DNA from: Cryomorphaceae bacterium 1068
Lineage (GTDB): Bacteria; Bacteroidota; Bacteroidia; Flavobacteriales_D; Cryomorphaceae
Reading direction: 5' to 3'
Assembly: GCA_027214385.1 (NCBI GenBank)
Contig: JAPVXR010000018.1
Coordinates: 22,375 to 86,374, forward strand
Length of the DNA: 64,000 nt
The notes below the pieces were generated by a model that ran no database searches, had not been told where the DNA came from, and saw only the letters and a list, made by a program, of their open reading frames with translations. Every line of letters starts with the position of its first letter. Positions within the stretch are counted from its first letter, which is position 1. Both the position numbers and the translations under genes were made by a program. This document shows, piece after piece, positions 36,142 through 46,464 of this stretch.

Positions 36142-36176
36142 AAAAGGAGATCGCCAACATTGGTGGTCTCCTTTTT
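36142..36176 (+). terminator. Intrinsic terminator after propeller gene B
   Basis: AAAAGGAGA (36142-36150) pairs with TCTCCTTTT, with CCAA/TTGG pairing inside the loop and a short T run after the stem. Confidence 0.75.
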
Positions 36177-36190
36177 GCTATTATTGACCT

Positions 36191-37702
36191 ATGAACAAAA
36201 TTCTTTTTTTGCTATTCAGCTTCTTAGCGATTACCGTCAGTGCCCAAAATCCGGTTATTGAAATCTCAGCGACTGACAATCCCAATGAAATTTCTATCTG
36301 TATTGATGAGAGGCATCCACATCGACTCTTGGCAGGCGCAAACATCTACAGCATCTACCTGAGTGAAGATGGTGGGTTATCGTGGTCAGAGAAAAAGCAG
36401 TTATCACCATACGGAGTGTGGGGAGACCCTGTGATTATTCAAGATACGACAGGAAGTTTTTACCATTTTCACTTATCAAAAGTCCCTGACGGAAATTGGA
36501 TTGACCGTATGGTTTGCCAGCGATCAGACGATGGAGGGAAAAGCTTTAATGATGGCAGCTATTTTGGATTGAACGGAGATAAAGCACAGGATAAACCTTG
36601 GGCTGTGGTGAATCCCGAAAACAACGAAATCTATGTTACCTGGACTCAATTCGATGAGTACGATTCAAAAGATCCGGCGGATCGATCGAATATTCTATTC
36701 TCAAAATCAACTGATAAAGGGGAAACATGGAGCCATCCTATTCAAGTGAATAGTGTGGATGGAGATTGTTTGGATGATGACGAAACTGTGGAAGGTGCAG
36801 TTCCGGCAGTCGGTCCTGATGGACAAATTTACGTTGCCTGGTCAGGCCCAAATGGATTGGTATTTAACTGCTCTTTCGACGCAGGTAAAACTTGGGAAGA
36901 GGAAGAACTACCAATTGCCGAACATGTGGGAGGGTGGAATATTAACATTCCCGGTATTTACCGTGTCAATGGAATGCCTGTTACAAAGTGTGACCTTTCT
37001 GAAGGGCCAAATCAGGGAACCGTTTACGTCAATTGGGCTGATCAACGAAATGGTGTCGACAATACCGACATCTTCCTCTCAAAAAGCACAGACCAAGGAT
37101 TATCATGGTCGGAGCCGATCAGAGTCAATCAGGACTCATCCCAAAACCATCAGTTTTTTACTTGGATGGATATTGACCAAACCAACGGAAACTTATGGTT
37201 TGTCTACCATGACCGAAGAAACGGCGATGACAACGGAACTGATGTTTATGCTGCAGTAAGCCAAGATGGAGGTTCAACTTTTACAGAGGTCAAAATCAGC
37301 GAAAGTCCATTTTACCCCAATCCGGAAATTTTCTTTGGTGATTACAACAATATCGCTGCTCATGGCAATGTCGTCAGACCGGTTTGGACGCGGCTAGATG
37401 ACGAGCAGCTTTCCGTGCGCACCTCGATTATTGATACCTACTCGATTATCAATGAGCAATCAAACTCGCTGACTATCCAAGAAGAAACGAATGGGGAATT
37501 GATAATTACGCACTCATTGAAGGGTAAAGTCTCGGTGAAAATACTGGCCTTAACCGGAAATGAAGTACTGAATATTGATAGACGGAAATCAAAAAAAGGC
37601 ACCTTAAGAATAACGGAAGCTTCCGACTTGAATACGGGTATCTATCTAGTGGAACTTGATAATGGATCAACAGGTGCAAAAGGCCAATGGATCAAGCTTT
37701 GA
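36191..37702 (+). CDS. T9SS-secreted BNR/sialidase-fold protein
   Basis: A 503-residue secreted protein with a signal peptide (FSFLAITVSAQ). At least six Asp-box (BNR) repeats are visible: SEDGGLSWSE, SDDGGKSFND, STDKGETWS, SFDAGKTWEE, STDQGLSWSE and SQDGGSTF, giving a six-bladed sialidase-like propeller. The sialidase arginine triad and FRIP motif were not found, so hydrolase activity is uncertain. A type A sorting domain ends it (KVSVKILALTGNEV, GIYLVELDNG). The stop codon overlaps the convergent hemF gene by 11 bases. Confidence 0.82.
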   Translation: MNKILFLLFSFLAITVSAQNPVIEISATDNPNEISICIDERHPHRLLAGANIYSIYLSEDGGLSWSEKKQLSPYGVWGDPVIIQDTTGSFYHFHLSKVPDGNWIDRMVCQRSDDGGKSFNDGSYFGLNGDKAQDKPWAVVNPENNEIYVTWTQFDEYDSKDPADRSNILFSKSTDKGETWSHPIQVNSVDGDCLDDDETVEGAVPAVGPDGQIYVAWSGPNGLVFNCSFDAGKTWEEEELPIAEHVGGWNINIPGIYRVNGMPVTKCDLSEGPNQGTVYVNWADQRNGVDNTDIFLSKSTDQGLSWSEPIRVNQDSSQNHQFFTWMDIDQTNGNLWFVYHDRRNGDDNGTDVYAAVSQDGGSTFTEVKISESPFYPNPEIFFGDYNNIAAHGNVVRPVWTRLDDEQLSVRTSIIDTYSIINEQSNSLTIQEETNGELIITHSLKGKVSVKILALTGNEVLNIDRRKSKKGTLRITEASDLNTGIYLVELDNGSTGAKGQWIKL

Positions 37703-38597
37703 TCCAATCGATTTCTTTCTTTAGCAATGCGAGAGTTTTCTCCTCTTCAGACCCTTGTTCAGGATAGAAATCATAAAACCAATTGGCTTCTTTCGGAAGA
37801 CTCATCAAAATCGACTCTGTTCGCCCATTGCTCAATAAACCAAACCGAGTCCCGCGATCATAAACCAAGTTGAATTCAACGTAGCGGCCTCTTCTGAGTT
37901 TCTGCCATTCCTTTTGGGAATTACTAAAAGCCTTATCTCTGTTTTCATTTATCAAAGAGGAATAGACTTCAGGAAAAAGTCTTCCGAGCGCGAGTGAAAA
38001 TTCCAGAATCTCTGATTTTGACTGATTCGAGTCTTCCGACTCATGGTCATAGAAGATGCCGCCGATTCCTCTTGTCTCATTCCGATGAGGAATATAGAAA
38101 TAATCATCTGCTTGCTTTTTAAAGCGTGGGTACCAACTCGAATCAAACCGGTCACATACTTCCTTCAGACTTCTGTGAAATTGCTTGGCTTGCTTTTCGA
38201 CTACATAATGAGGAGTAAGATCTATTCCGCCACCAAACCAATAATCACCTTTATCCGTTTCGAAATAGCGAATATTCATATGAATAATCGGAACATGAGG
38301 GTTGTGCGGATGCATAACAATGCTGACACCTGTGGCAAAAAACCACTTGGCATCCATCCCTAGATTCTTGGCCATCATCGGAGTTACTTCTCCTTCTACA
38401 GCTGAAAAATTTACTCCTGCTTTCTCCAAGACACTCCCTTCTGACATAACGCGTGTGAGTCCGCCACCGCCGCCTTCGCGTTTCCAGCTATCCTTTATAA
38501 ACTTACCCGCTCCATCAGTTTCTTCGATTTTCTCGCAGATCAGGGATTGAATCTGACGGTAAGAAGCTTCAATTTCTTTTCGATCAGGTGTAGACAT
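37692..38597 (-). CDS. hemF: Oxygen-dependent coproporphyrinogen III oxidase
   Basis: A 301-residue cytoplasmic heme-pathway enzyme, converting coproporphyrinogen III to protoporphyrinogen IX with O2. Signatures: REGGGGGLTRVM, NPHVPIIHMNIRYFE, YWFGGGIDLTPHY, HRNETRGIGGIFYDH and VEFNLVYDRGTRFGL. Length is typical. The ATG overlaps the stop of the LysM gene (TAATG), and the 3' end overlaps the sialidase-fold gene by 11 bases. It implies aerobic life. No hemN was seen here. Confidence 0.96.
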   Translation of the reverse strand: MSTPDRKEIEASYRQIQSLICEKIEETDGAGKFIKDSWKREGGGGGLTRVMSEGSVLEKAGVNFSAVEGEVTPMMAKNLGMDAKWFFATGVSIVMHPHNPHVPIIHMNIRYFETDKGDYWFGGGIDLTPHYVVEKQAKQFHRSLKEVCDRFDSSWYPRFKKQADDYFYIPHRNETRGIGGIFYDHESEDSNQSKSEILEFSLALGRLFPEVYSSLINENRDKAFSNSQKEWQKLRRGRYVEFNLVYDRGTRFGLLSNGRTESILMSLPKEANWFYDFYPEQGSEEEKTLALLKKEIDWIKA

Positions 38598-40438
38598 TAG
38601 TTCACCCTTTTTATTTCAAAGTCCTCATACTGCAAGATGTAGGCTTCCTTATTTTCAAATTCTTTTCCCGTGGTTGATTTGCCAAAACGGTAAGAGCCGG
38701 CCGTTCCCTCCAACTTTAATCGGTCAAATGCCAACGGGAATCCCAATCCCTCTTTTAGAAGAGCTTCACCAAAAAACAATGTCAAATCATACCCCTTAAA
38801 TCCATAATCAAAATGAGAGGGCTCAGTGCCATATGCCTCACGATATAATTTTAAAAACTGAATAGTCGTAGGACTTTCAAAATCGACGTATGAGGGAACC
38901 ACCAATCTTAACTTCAACCGATTCTTGTATTCAGCTTCGATATTTTCATAATTGATCCATTTGTCGAGTCCATATACTTGGACTTGGTAGTCGTTTTCGA
39001 GCAATGATAACCTCGTCATCACATCACTTACGAAAGCCAAATCGTTAGAGGGTACGACAATCACATTGAGCGTATCCTTTTTCAGAAATTCGACAATTTT
39101 GCCTCCCCCTCCTTCTCTATTAAACATGTCTTTCGTGACACTTCGCAATGAATCGGAGTAGATATTATTAAAAGTTGAAACGGCGGTATTGTAGTTATTA
39201 ATGAATTCCTTTCGCATTGGCCATTCCTTGGGCGACTCACTATTCAACATCAAAACATTGTGATCTTGATGGTTGATAGCAATGTAATTTGCCAAGTATC
39301 TGAGTAGTGTCTCTCTCGAGGTCAAAGCTCTCAATAAATAAGGGTTATCCTCAAAGACCTCGTTTGTAAAAGAGTTCGGCGAAACCAAATAGATCTTCTC
39401 ATCAATGGTCATATCACTCACCAATGCCAAACTAGCCTTGTGCATCGGACCAAAAATCATATCCATTTCACGAAGCTCTTTCTTCTTCAAAGTCTCTCGG
39501 GTTCTGACAATATCCTCCCCTACTTCGTAAACATGCAGGTTTGCGCTCAACCCTAACTTCGCTAATGAATCAAGTGCCAATCTCGTTCCCCGATAGTATT
39601 CCAACGCAATTTCGGTAAGAATATAAAGGTCCTCACCTTTGGTCAATACTTTTTCAATACTGTCATTTAACTCCAATTCAAAAGGCAACATCAAGGCTAG
39701 GTCATACACCTCTTGTGTGCCAACAGGAATATCCAGTTCACTCAAAATTGATTCGCGTTCTTCCGCTGAACGCTTTTCCAGGAACGACTCGGTATAAGTC
39801 GGTATAATCAAGTATTGATCTTTTTTTACTCCAAGTGCCAAATCAGGATTCATGGTCAAAAGACTATCCTGAGAAATTCCGTATTGCTTGGCAAGAGAAA
39901 AAATCGTTTCACCCGATTGAATCTGATGAACAATGAACGAATCATTTCGAGCAGGCTCCAAAAATTTCTCTTGAACGTTTGAGCTCTTCGCTGAAGGAAC
40001 TCTCAAAATAACTCCTGTGCTCAAAGTCTGCGCTGATTCAGGGTTCATTTCCATCAGTTCATTCACAGATACTCCATAATCCTTCGAGATGGAGAAAAGC
40101 GTTTCTTTCTTTTGAACGGTATGCAAAATGACGTCTCCGTCTACCTTAACTTCTTTTTTCTTGGCTTCTCGCTTATTTACTTCTCCCAGAGGAACGAGTA
40201 TTTCCTGACCAATTTCCAGACCTTGCTCTGCAGAAGGGTTGGCAGTAACCAAAGCATCCACTGGAACCGAGAACATCTTTGATATCGCATAGAGCGTATT
40301 TCCAGGCTCTACATAGTAGAGATAGTAATCGTTTCCATCAATCGTGCGCTGGGCATAATTCTGAGCCGAAACGCCGGAGGCAATCATTGCCGCTACGGCG
40401 ACAAAGATGAATCTTAACAGTCCGTTTTTTACTCCCAT
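38597..40438 (-). CDS. Triple-LysM protein fused to a substrate-binding (PBP1-like) domain
   Basis: A 613-residue exported protein. The signal peptide ends near residue 25 (ASGVSAQ). Three LysM domains lie at about 40-84 ([16 protein letters not shown]), 105-148 and 169-213 ([17 protein letters not shown]), which should bind peptidoglycan. From about 235 a periplasmic-binding type 1-like fold follows ([76 protein letters not shown]). Known in Bacteroidota as LysM/ABC-substrate-binding-like proteins of unclear function. It overlaps guaA by 10 bases upstream and hemF by 1 base downstream. Confidence 0.85.
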   Translation of the reverse strand: MGVKNGLLRFIFVAVAAMIASGVSAQNYAQRTIDGNDYYLYYVEPGNTLYAISKMFSVPVDALVTANPSAEQGLEIGQEILVPLGEVNKREAKKKEVKVDGDVILHTVQKKETLFSISKDYGVSVNELMEMNPESAQTLSTGVILRVPSAKSSNVQEKFLEPARNDSFIVHQIQSGETIFSLAKQYGISQDSLLTMNPDLALGVKKDQYLIIPTYTESFLEKRSAEERESILSELDIPVGTQEVYDLALMLPFELELNDSIEKVLTKGEDLYILTEIALEYYRGTRLALDSLAKLGLSANLHVYEVGEDIVRTRETLKKKELREMDMIFGPMHKASLALVSDMTIDEKIYLVSPNSFTNEVFEDNPYLLRALTSRETLLRYLANYIAINHQDHNVLMLNSESPKEWPMRKEFINNYNTAVSTFNNIYSDSLRSVTKDMFNREGGGGKIVEFLKKDTLNVIVVPSNDLAFVSDVMTRLSLLENDYQVQVYGLDKWINYENIEAEYKNRLKLRLVVPSYVDFESPTTIQFLKLYREAYGTEPSHFDYGFKGYDLTLFFGEALLKEGLGFPLAFDRLKLEGTAGSYRFGKSTTGKEFENKEAYILQYEDFEIKRVN

Positions 40439-41961
40439 TCTATAGTTGCAGGTGGTTTTGAACTAATGTCGTAAACCACTCGGTTTATGCCCTTAACTCG
40501 ATTTATGATCTCGTTTGAAATCTTTGCCAATAGTGGATAAGGCAAATGACACCAATCGGCGGTCATTCCGTCTGTAGAAGAAACAGCTCTAAGGGCAACT
40601 GCCTTCTCATATGTCCGTTCATCACCCATCACGCCTACACTTTGAACGGGAAGCAAAATCGCTCCTGCTTGCCATACATTATCGTATTCTCCCGATTCTT
40701 TCAAGTTTGAAATAAAGATATGATCAACCTCTTGCAAAATACGGACCTTTTCTTCCGTTATGTCTCCTAAAATTCGAATGGCCAATCCGGGGCCGGGGAA
40801 AGGGTGTCTCCCCAAGATGGCTTGAGAAATCTCCAAATCCTTCCCTACTAAACGAACCTCATCTTTAAAAAGTGCGCGCAATGGTTCTACGACTTTCAAC
40901 TTCATAAAGTCAGGTAGGCCACCAACATTGTGGTGACTTTTAATCGTAGCTGATGGTCCTTTTACTGAAACAGATTCGATTACATCAGGGTAGATCGTTC
41001 CTTGAGCAAGCCATTTTACATCTTGCACCTCGTGAGCTGCGTCATCAAATACTTCAATAAAAACACGGCCGATGGCTTTGCGTTTTTCTTCAGGATCACT
41101 TATTCCCTTCAATGCATCGTAAAAGCGTGACTTGGCGTCTACCCCGCGAACATTCAGCCCCATATCTTGATACGAGTGCAAGACATCCTCAAACTCATTC
41201 TTACGCAGAAGACCGTTGTCAACGAAAATGCAATAAAGGTTTTTGCCGATAGCATGATGCAGCAAAACGGCAGCAACCGAGCTATCCACACCTCCGCTCA
41301 ATCCGAGAATTACCTTATCATCTCCTAATTGAGCCTTTAACTCTGATACGGATTGCTCTACAAAGCTATGAGGTGTCCATGACCCATTGCAACCACATAT
41401 ATCAATCAAGAAATTATGCAGCAGCTGTTTACCGTCAGTGCTATGATACACTTCAGGGTGAAATTGAATTCCAAAAGTGTTTTCTCCTTTTACTTCATAA
41501 CCTGCGACTTCCACATCATGGGTAGATGCAACGATTCTTGCATGATCGGGTAGAGAAAAAATAGTATCGCCATGAGACATCCACACTTGAGATCCAATGT
41601 GAATATCTTTAAACAAAAGAGATTCGGAGTCGATTGATCTCAGATTTGCTCTACCATATTCGCGTTTATCGCTCTTTCTCACTTCTCCTTTACCATCGAG
41701 CTGAGCAATGTATTGGGCGCCATAACAGACTCCGAGTACGGGAACTTTCTCGCGATAAAGACTTAAGTCGATCTGCGGAGCTTTTTCATCATGAACAGAA
41801 AAAGGACTACCCGAAAGAATTACTCCTTTTATATTAGCAGTGAGTTCGGGAGATTCATGGTAGGGATGAATCTCGCAATAAACATTATGCTCTCTCACTC
41901 TACGCGCGATAAGCTGGGTATATTGCGACCCGAAATCCAATATCAAAATGGTTTCTTGCAT
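40429..41961 (-). CDS. guaA: GMP synthase (glutamine-hydrolysing)
   Basis: A 510-residue cytoplasmic enzyme converting XMP to GMP with glutamine and ATP. ATG 41961 ([21 protein letters not shown]) is the conserved family N-terminus; a longer in-frame start at 42030 would lie upstream of the promoter. The class I amidotransferase has Cys79 (GVCYGAQYI) and FHPEVYHS; the PP-loop is [13 protein letters not shown]; the C-terminus ends KPPATIEWE as expected. It is the first gene of an overlapping trio with the LysM protein and hemF. Confidence 0.97.
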   Translation of the reverse strand: MQETILILDFGSQYTQLIARRVREHNVYCEIHPYHESPELTANIKGVILSGSPFSVHDEKAPQIDLSLYREKVPVLGVCYGAQYIAQLDGKGEVRKSDKREYGRANLRSIDSESLLFKDIHIGSQVWMSHGDTIFSLPDHARIVASTHDVEVAGYEVKGENTFGIQFHPEVYHSTDGKQLLHNFLIDICGCNGSWTPHSFVEQSVSELKAQLGDDKVILGLSGGVDSSVAAVLLHHAIGKNLYCIFVDNGLLRKNEFEDVLHSYQDMGLNVRGVDAKSRFYDALKGISDPEEKRKAIGRVFIEVFDDAAHEVQDVKWLAQGTIYPDVIESVSVKGPSATIKSHHNVGGLPDFMKLKVVEPLRALFKDEVRLVGKDLEISQAILGRHPFPGPGLAIRILGDITEEKVRILQEVDHIFISNLKESGEYDNVWQAGAILLPVQSVGVMGDERTYEKAVALRAVSSTDGMTADWCHLPYPLLAKISNEIINRVKGINRVVYDISSKPPATIEWE

Positions 41962-41966
41962 GGCGG

Positions 41967-41974
41967 CAAAGATA
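41967..41974 (-). promoter_or_regulatory. TAnnTTTG promoter box of guaA, leaderless spacing
   Basis: TATCTTTG on the minus strand, with the final G 6 bases before the ATG, so the predicted start site coincides with the start codon. Confidence 0.6.
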
Positions 41975-42134
41975 ACGATGTGGAAGTTTTTGGATAACCG
42001 TTTACATCGTTGCCGCTTGGTTGTTTTCAACAGGATTTCACCATATTTGGCAAGTGCTGCTGATTTTCGTCAGAATGGTTGATTTATTTATTTTCTTAGC
42101 ACGGATTTGTTAACCCGAAAAATTTCAAATAGTC

Positions 42135-42485
42135 ATGTCTGCAATTGATAGCAAACCCAGAATTATTACTTCTTTCGAAAAAATAGCTCCTGCTATTCAA
42201 GAGCAGATAAAGCTAACTTATCCATACGGATTCAGTGATGAACTCATTCATTTCAATAACAAAGATGGAGACAGAGTGAGCGCTCTTCGATTTGAAACGG
42301 ATGAAAGAATATACCTCATCAAAATGTCGCAAGCCCGCGCAGAAGAGTTAATCGAAGAAGATGAGGATTACGATGATGATGGTAATCTGAAAAAGACCGT
42401 GAAATCTGACTTTGAGGACAAGTATTCTGATTTGGACTACATGCCCGATTCCGATGATGACTCTAGTGACGAAGATGATGACTAG
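42135..42485 (+). CDS. Small acidic conserved protein
   Basis: A 116-residue soluble protein, divergent from guaA. The first 70 residues form a small mixed domain (FEKIAPAIQEQIKLTYPYGFSDE, then DRVSALRFETDERIYLIKMS). The rest is very acidic: from about residue 75 most residues are Asp or Glu, ending in a long Asp/Ser/Glu tail. Similar proteins are widespread in Bacteroidota and are sometimes labelled DNA primase without support. The tail recalls the RNA polymerase delta subunit, so nucleic-acid mimicry or an RNAP/ribosome role is possible; this is inference. Confidence 0.7.
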   Translation: MSAIDSKPRIITSFEKIAPAIQEQIKLTYPYGFSDELIHFNNKDGDRVSALRFETDERIYLIKMSQARAEELIEEDEDYDDDGNLKKTVKSDFEDKYSDLDYMPDSDDDSSDEDDD

Positions 42486-42564
42486 TCTGAACCTTGATTG
42501 ATTGTCAGTGTTCTCAGTATACCTTTCGACTCACGTTGCATCAAAGGTTTAAGAACGAACAAGT

Positions 42565-43065
42565 ATGGCCAAAAATCCAAAAGCTGAAAAACCCAAAAAA
42601 GGTCAGGAATCGGTGTGGGACTACCCACGCCCTCCAAAATTGGAAAAAGTAACTTCTTTGGTCGAAGTATTTTTTGCCGGAAGGCGGATAGCATCTTCAA
42701 ATAAGGCGCTGAGAATTCTGGAAACCAGCCACCCTCCCACGATCTATATTCCTCCTAAAGACATTGATCAGGAGGTGTTGACTAAGTCAAATCAAACTAC
42801 TTTTTGTGAATGGAAAGGCAAGGGAAACTACTACCACTTGGAGTTGGGAGAATTGAAAGTAGACAATGCCGCTTGGTATTATCAAGAACCAAAGGCTGCA
42901 TATTCGGAGCTGAAAAATCATATCGCTTTTTATCCCTCTAAAGTTGAAGCTTGCTTCATCGACGGCGAAAAAGCTGAAGCTCAGGAAGGAGACTTTTACG
43001 GTGGTTGGATTACCTCAAAAATCGTTGGCCCATTCAAAGGAGCGGCAAATACCTTTGGATGGTGA
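42565..43065 (+). CDS. DUF427 domain protein
   Basis: A 166-residue protein with a basic N-terminal extension of about 20 residues (KNPKAEKPKKGQ). The DUF427 domain follows: VEVFFAGRRIASSNKALRIL, HPPTIYIPPKDI, FCEWKGKGNYYHLEL, AAWYYQEPKAAYSELKNHIAFYPSK and GWITSKIVGPFKG. Family function is unknown; members are soluble beta-rich proteins. Terminator at 43090. No cotranscribed partner is obvious. Confidence 0.88.
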   Translation: MAKNPKAEKPKKGQESVWDYPRPPKLEKVTSLVEVFFAGRRIASSNKALRILETSHPPTIYIPPKDIDQEVLTKSNQTTFCEWKGKGNYYHLELGELKVDNAAWYYQEPKAAYSELKNHIAFYPSKVEACFIDGEKAEAQEGDFYGGWITSKIVGPFKGAANTFGW

Positions 43066-43089
43066 GTTGTCTCTTTTCCCAAAAACCTT

Positions 43090-43118
43090 TAAATCCTGCT
43101 TCAATCGCGGGATTTTTT
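43090..43118 (+). terminator. Intrinsic terminator after the DUF427 gene
   Basis: AAATCCTGC and GCGGGATTT pair (one mismatch) around TTCAATC, followed by seven T. Confidence 0.75.
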
Positions 43119-43147
43119 TGTTTTTTACACCCACAAAAACCATCTAC

Positions 43148-46100
43148 ATGAAAAAGTATCTTCTACCTCTCATTCTGCTATCACTTACTTTCTCAGGATT
43201 AGCTCAAGACTCTGATAGCCCTTTATGGCTGAGATACCCCGCGCTCTCTCCTGATGGAAGCACTATTGCTTTCGCATATCAAGGAGATATATACACGGTT
43301 TTAATTTCAGGAGGTGAAGCCAAAAGACTTACTATACACGATGCTTACGAGAGTGAACCCGTTTGGAGTCCCGATGGAAAGCATATTGCATTTTCATCTA
43401 TGCGATACGGAAATAAAGATGTTTTCCTAATAGAAGCCGAAGGGGGTTCTCCAAAAAGGTTGACCTTTCACTCTGCTGACGATGTAGCCTTCGATTTCAG
43501 TCCTGACGGTAAAAAGGTTATTTATGGATCTTCGAGAGTTGATGATTCTGAGTCAGTACTTTTTCCATCGGGAGTTCTACCTGAATTGTATTCTGTTCCT
43601 GCAGAAGGTGGAAGAGAAGAACAAATCTTGACAACACCTGCCATCGCGACCAAATACAACGAGTCAGGAGATATGATCATTTTCCACGACCGAAAAGGCT
43701 ACGAAGACAAATACCGCAAACACCATGTATCCTCTGTAACCAGAGATATTTGGACCTATAATTTCGATAATGAAGAATACAAAAAGCTCACATCTTGGCG
43801 TGGAGAAGATCGCGAGCCGGTTTGGGGAACTGCAAATCAAGTGTTTTTTACTTCTGAAAGATCGGGCTCTTTCAATGTCTGGAAAGGAACTCTGTCAGGA
43901 GATTCCCTCACTAATTTAAAGCAAGTAACCAATCTGGATAAACATCCCGTTCGCTCACTTTCGAGGGCCGATAATGGAATGCTATGTTTTAACTATGCCG
44001 GTGAAATCTACACCCAATTGGAACCGCAACAACCCAAGAAAATCAATATTACTATCAGAACGGACCGACGCTACAACGAAGCTGTAGTAGAGTTGATTAA
44101 TGGAAACGCGAGTGATTTTGAGGTTTCCCCAAATGGAAAAGAAATAGCCTTCATCGTGAGAGGAGAAGTATTCGTAACTGCCACAGACTATTCGAAGACG
44201 AAGAGGATAACCGACACTCCTGAACAAGAGCGAGGACTTGACTTCAACAGCGACGGCTCGAAATTGCTCTACAACGGTGAGCGTGACGGCAGCTGGAATG
44301 TTTATGAAGCCAGTCTGGGTAGAGAAGAAGACAAGTATTTTTACAATGCAACCATCATTGAAGAAAAGCCAATCGTCAATACTGAGGCTGAAGAATTTCA
44401 AGCCAGCTACTCGCCAAACGACGAGGAGGTAGCTTACCTTGAAGAGCGAACTACCCTTAAAGTGATCAACCTCAAATCGGGAATGACCAGAACGGTAGTA
44501 CCTGGTGAATACTCTTATTCTTATTCAGATGGCGACCAATATTACACCTGGTCACCCGACTCAAAATGGTTACTCGTTCAGTTTTTTGACAACAATCGCT
44601 GGAATGATCAGGTGGGACTGGTAAAGGCAACCGGGGAAGAAGATCCGATCAACTTAACCAAAAGTGGGTATGGAAATAGTCGGCCCAAATTCGGCATGAA
44701 AGGCGAAGTGGTTTATTGGGCGTCCGATAAGGCAGGATTTCGCTCACATGGAAGCTGGGGCAGTCAAAGCGATGTTTATGCTCTCTTTTTAACAGAAAAC
44801 GCTTTCAAGAAATTCACATTAGACAAAGCCGATTACGAACTTTGGAAAGAAGAGCAGAAAGACAAAAAGAAGAAAGAGGAGAAGGAAGAAAAAGACGAAG
44901 AGGACAAGAATAAAGACGGGGATGATGAAGACGAAGAGAAAGAAGAGGTAAAGGACATCACTGTTGACTGGGAAGGACTGGATGACCGTAAGGTTCGATT
45001 GACCATATTCTCATCATTCCTCGCCGACTTTGTCTTGGACAAAGAGGGTGAAAACCTCTATTTCATGGCAAGTACAGGAGAAGGATTTGACCTCTGGAAA
45101 ACTCAATTTAAAGACAAGGAGACCAAGGTTTTCACCAAGTTGGATGGAGGCTATTCAGATATTCAGTTTGACAAAAAGTTCGAACACCTCTTCGTCAATT
45201 CAAAAGGTAGCTTGAAAAAGATCACCGTCAAAGACGGAAAATCTGAGAGTGTTTCGTTCTCATCTGAGATGAATCTAAACACTGATGGAGAAAGAGCCTA
45301 TCTTTTCGAACATGCTTGGAGACAGTTTAAGAAGAAGTTCTATTTGGAGGATTTGCATGGAGTAGATTGGGATTATTACAAAGCCGAATATGTTAAATAC
45401 CTACCATACATTAATAACCCGTATGATTTTGCCGATATGCTATCTGAAATGCTGGGTGAAGTCAACGCCTCTCACACAGGTGGAAGATATAGATCCAGTG
45501 ACAAAAAGGGAGACAAAACTGCCTCTTTGGGCTTACTTTATGACGAAACCTATCAAGGCGATGGATTGAAAATTGCCGAGGTATTGGGGAAAAGCCCCGT
45601 GATCAACGAAGAAGGGAAAGTGAAAAAAGGAATTGTGATTGAAAAAATAAATGGCGAGACAATCCTAAGAGATGAAAATTACTACCCGCTATTCAATCGA
45701 AAGACCGGAGACAAAACGTTGATTTCTTATTTCAACCCGGAGTCCGGAGAAAGATGGGATGAAGTAGTAGAACCAATCGGTCGATGGGAAGAAAACCAAT
45801 TGCTCTACGAGCGATGGATTGAAAGTCGCGAGGCTCAAGTAGACAGCCTGAGTGGAGGAAAAATCGGCTACGTACACGTGAGAGGAATGAATTCATCCAG
45901 CTTTCGCGAAGTGTACGAGAAGGCCCTTGGAAAACACAATAAAAAACTAGGTCTCATTGTCGACACCAGATTCAACGGTGGTGGCTGGCTACATGATGAT
46001 TTGGCGACCTTCCTCAGTGGTGAAGCTTATCTACAATTTCTACCTCGAGGTCAGGACAATATGGGTGGTGAACCTTTGGGGAAATGGACAAAGCCAAGTT

Positions 46101-46423
46101 GCGTATTGATGAGCGAAAGCAATTACTCAGATGCACACATGTTTCCATATACGTACAAGTTTTTTGAAATTGGAAAACTGATAGGAACTCCTGTTGCAGG
46201 AACGGGAACGGCCGTATGGTGGGAACGCATGCAAGACGGAACCGTATTTGGAATTCCTCAAGTGGGAATGAAGGATGTACGCACAGGCGAATTGATGGAA
46301 AACAATGAGCTTCAGCCGGACATTCTAATCTACAACGAGCCAGGCATGGCATCACAAGGGGTTGACCAACAGTTGGAGGCAGGTGTAAAACACTTGTTGG
46401 AAGTTGCCGCAAAGAAAGAGTAG
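43148..46423 (+). CDS. Tricorn-like S41 protease with PD40 propeller
   Basis: A 1091-residue exported protease. ATG 43148 (MKKYLLPLILLSLTFSGLAQD) gives a clean signal peptide; the frame is open further upstream but without a plausible start. WD40-like PD40 repeats fill about residues 30-560 (ALSPDGSTIAFAYQGDIY, PVWSPDGKHIAFSS). A Lys/Glu-rich linker lies at about 565-605. Then come a helical core domain, a PDZ-like part (KGIVIEKINGE) and the S41 domain with the nucleophile Ser994 in SNYSDAHMFPY and a Glu-containing NNELQPDI. It probably processes oligopeptides in the periplasm. No T9SS domain. Confidence 0.9.
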   Translation: MKKYLLPLILLSLTFSGLAQDSDSPLWLRYPALSPDGSTIAFAYQGDIYTVLISGGEAKRLTIHDAYESEPVWSPDGKHIAFSSMRYGNKDVFLIEAEGGSPKRLTFHSADDVAFDFSPDGKKVIYGSSRVDDSESVLFPSGVLPELYSVPAEGGREEQILTTPAIATKYNESGDMIIFHDRKGYEDKYRKHHVSSVTRDIWTYNFDNEEYKKLTSWRGEDREPVWGTANQVFFTSERSGSFNVWKGTLSGDSLTNLKQVTNLDKHPVRSLSRADNGMLCFNYAGEIYTQLEPQQPKKINITIRTDRRYNEAVVELINGNASDFEVSPNGKEIAFIVRGEVFVTATDYSKTKRITDTPEQERGLDFNSDGSKLLYNGERDGSWNVYEASLGREEDKYFYNATIIEEKPIVNTEAEEFQASYSPNDEEVAYLEERTTLKVINLKSGMTRTVVPGEYSYSYSDGDQYYTWSPDSKWLLVQFFDNNRWNDQVGLVKATGEEDPINLTKSGYGNSRPKFGMKGEVVYWASDKAGFRSHGSWGSQSDVYALFLTENAFKKFTLDKADYELWKEEQKDKKKKEEKEEKDEEDKNKDGDDEDEEKEEVKDITVDWEGLDDRKVRLTIFSSFLADFVLDKEGENLYFMASTGEGFDLWKTQFKDKETKVFTKLDGGYSDIQFDKKFEHLFVNSKGSLKKITVKDGKSESVSFSSEMNLNTDGERAYLFEHAWRQFKKKFYLEDLHGVDWDYYKAEYVKYLPYINNPYDFADMLSEMLGEVNASHTGGRYRSSDKKGDKTASLGLLYDETYQGDGLKIAEVLGKSPVINEEGKVKKGIVIEKINGETILRDENYYPLFNRKTGDKTLISYFNPESGERWDEVVEPIGRWEENQLLYERWIESREAQVDSLSGGKIGYVHVRGMNSSSFREVYEKALGKHNKKLGLIVDTRFNGGGWLHDDLATFLSGEAYLQFLPRGQDNMGGEPLGKWTKPSCVLMSESNYSDAHMFPYTYKFFEIGKLIGTPVAGTGTAVWWERMQDGTVFGIPQVGMKDVRTGELMENNELQPDILIYNEPGMASQGVDQQLEAGVKHLLEVAAKKE

Positions 46424-46452
46424 TCTCGATATTACAACACTATGATAACTCA

Positions 46453-46460
46453 TACCTTCG
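46453..46460 (+). promoter_or_regulatory. TACCTTCG promoter-like box before the phosphatase
   Basis: One mismatch from TAnnTTTG; the last G lies 5 bases before ATG 46465, matching the leaderless pattern seen at guaA and nrnA. Confidence 0.45.
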
Positions 46461-46464
46461 CGGC

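Noticed and set aside
36191..37702. Calling this gene a true sialidase (nanH)
   Set aside because: Asp boxes are clear but the FRIP motif and catalytic Arg/Tyr/Glu set were not found; other BNR proteins lack activity.
42135..42485. DNA primase label for the small acidic protein
   Set aside because: No zinc finger, TOPRIM or helicase-binding motif; the label on such proteins is not supported by the sequence.
42944..43147. Longer N-terminus for the tricorn-like protease
   Set aside because: It would overlap the DUF427 gene and its terminator, and hides a perfect signal peptide starting at 43148.
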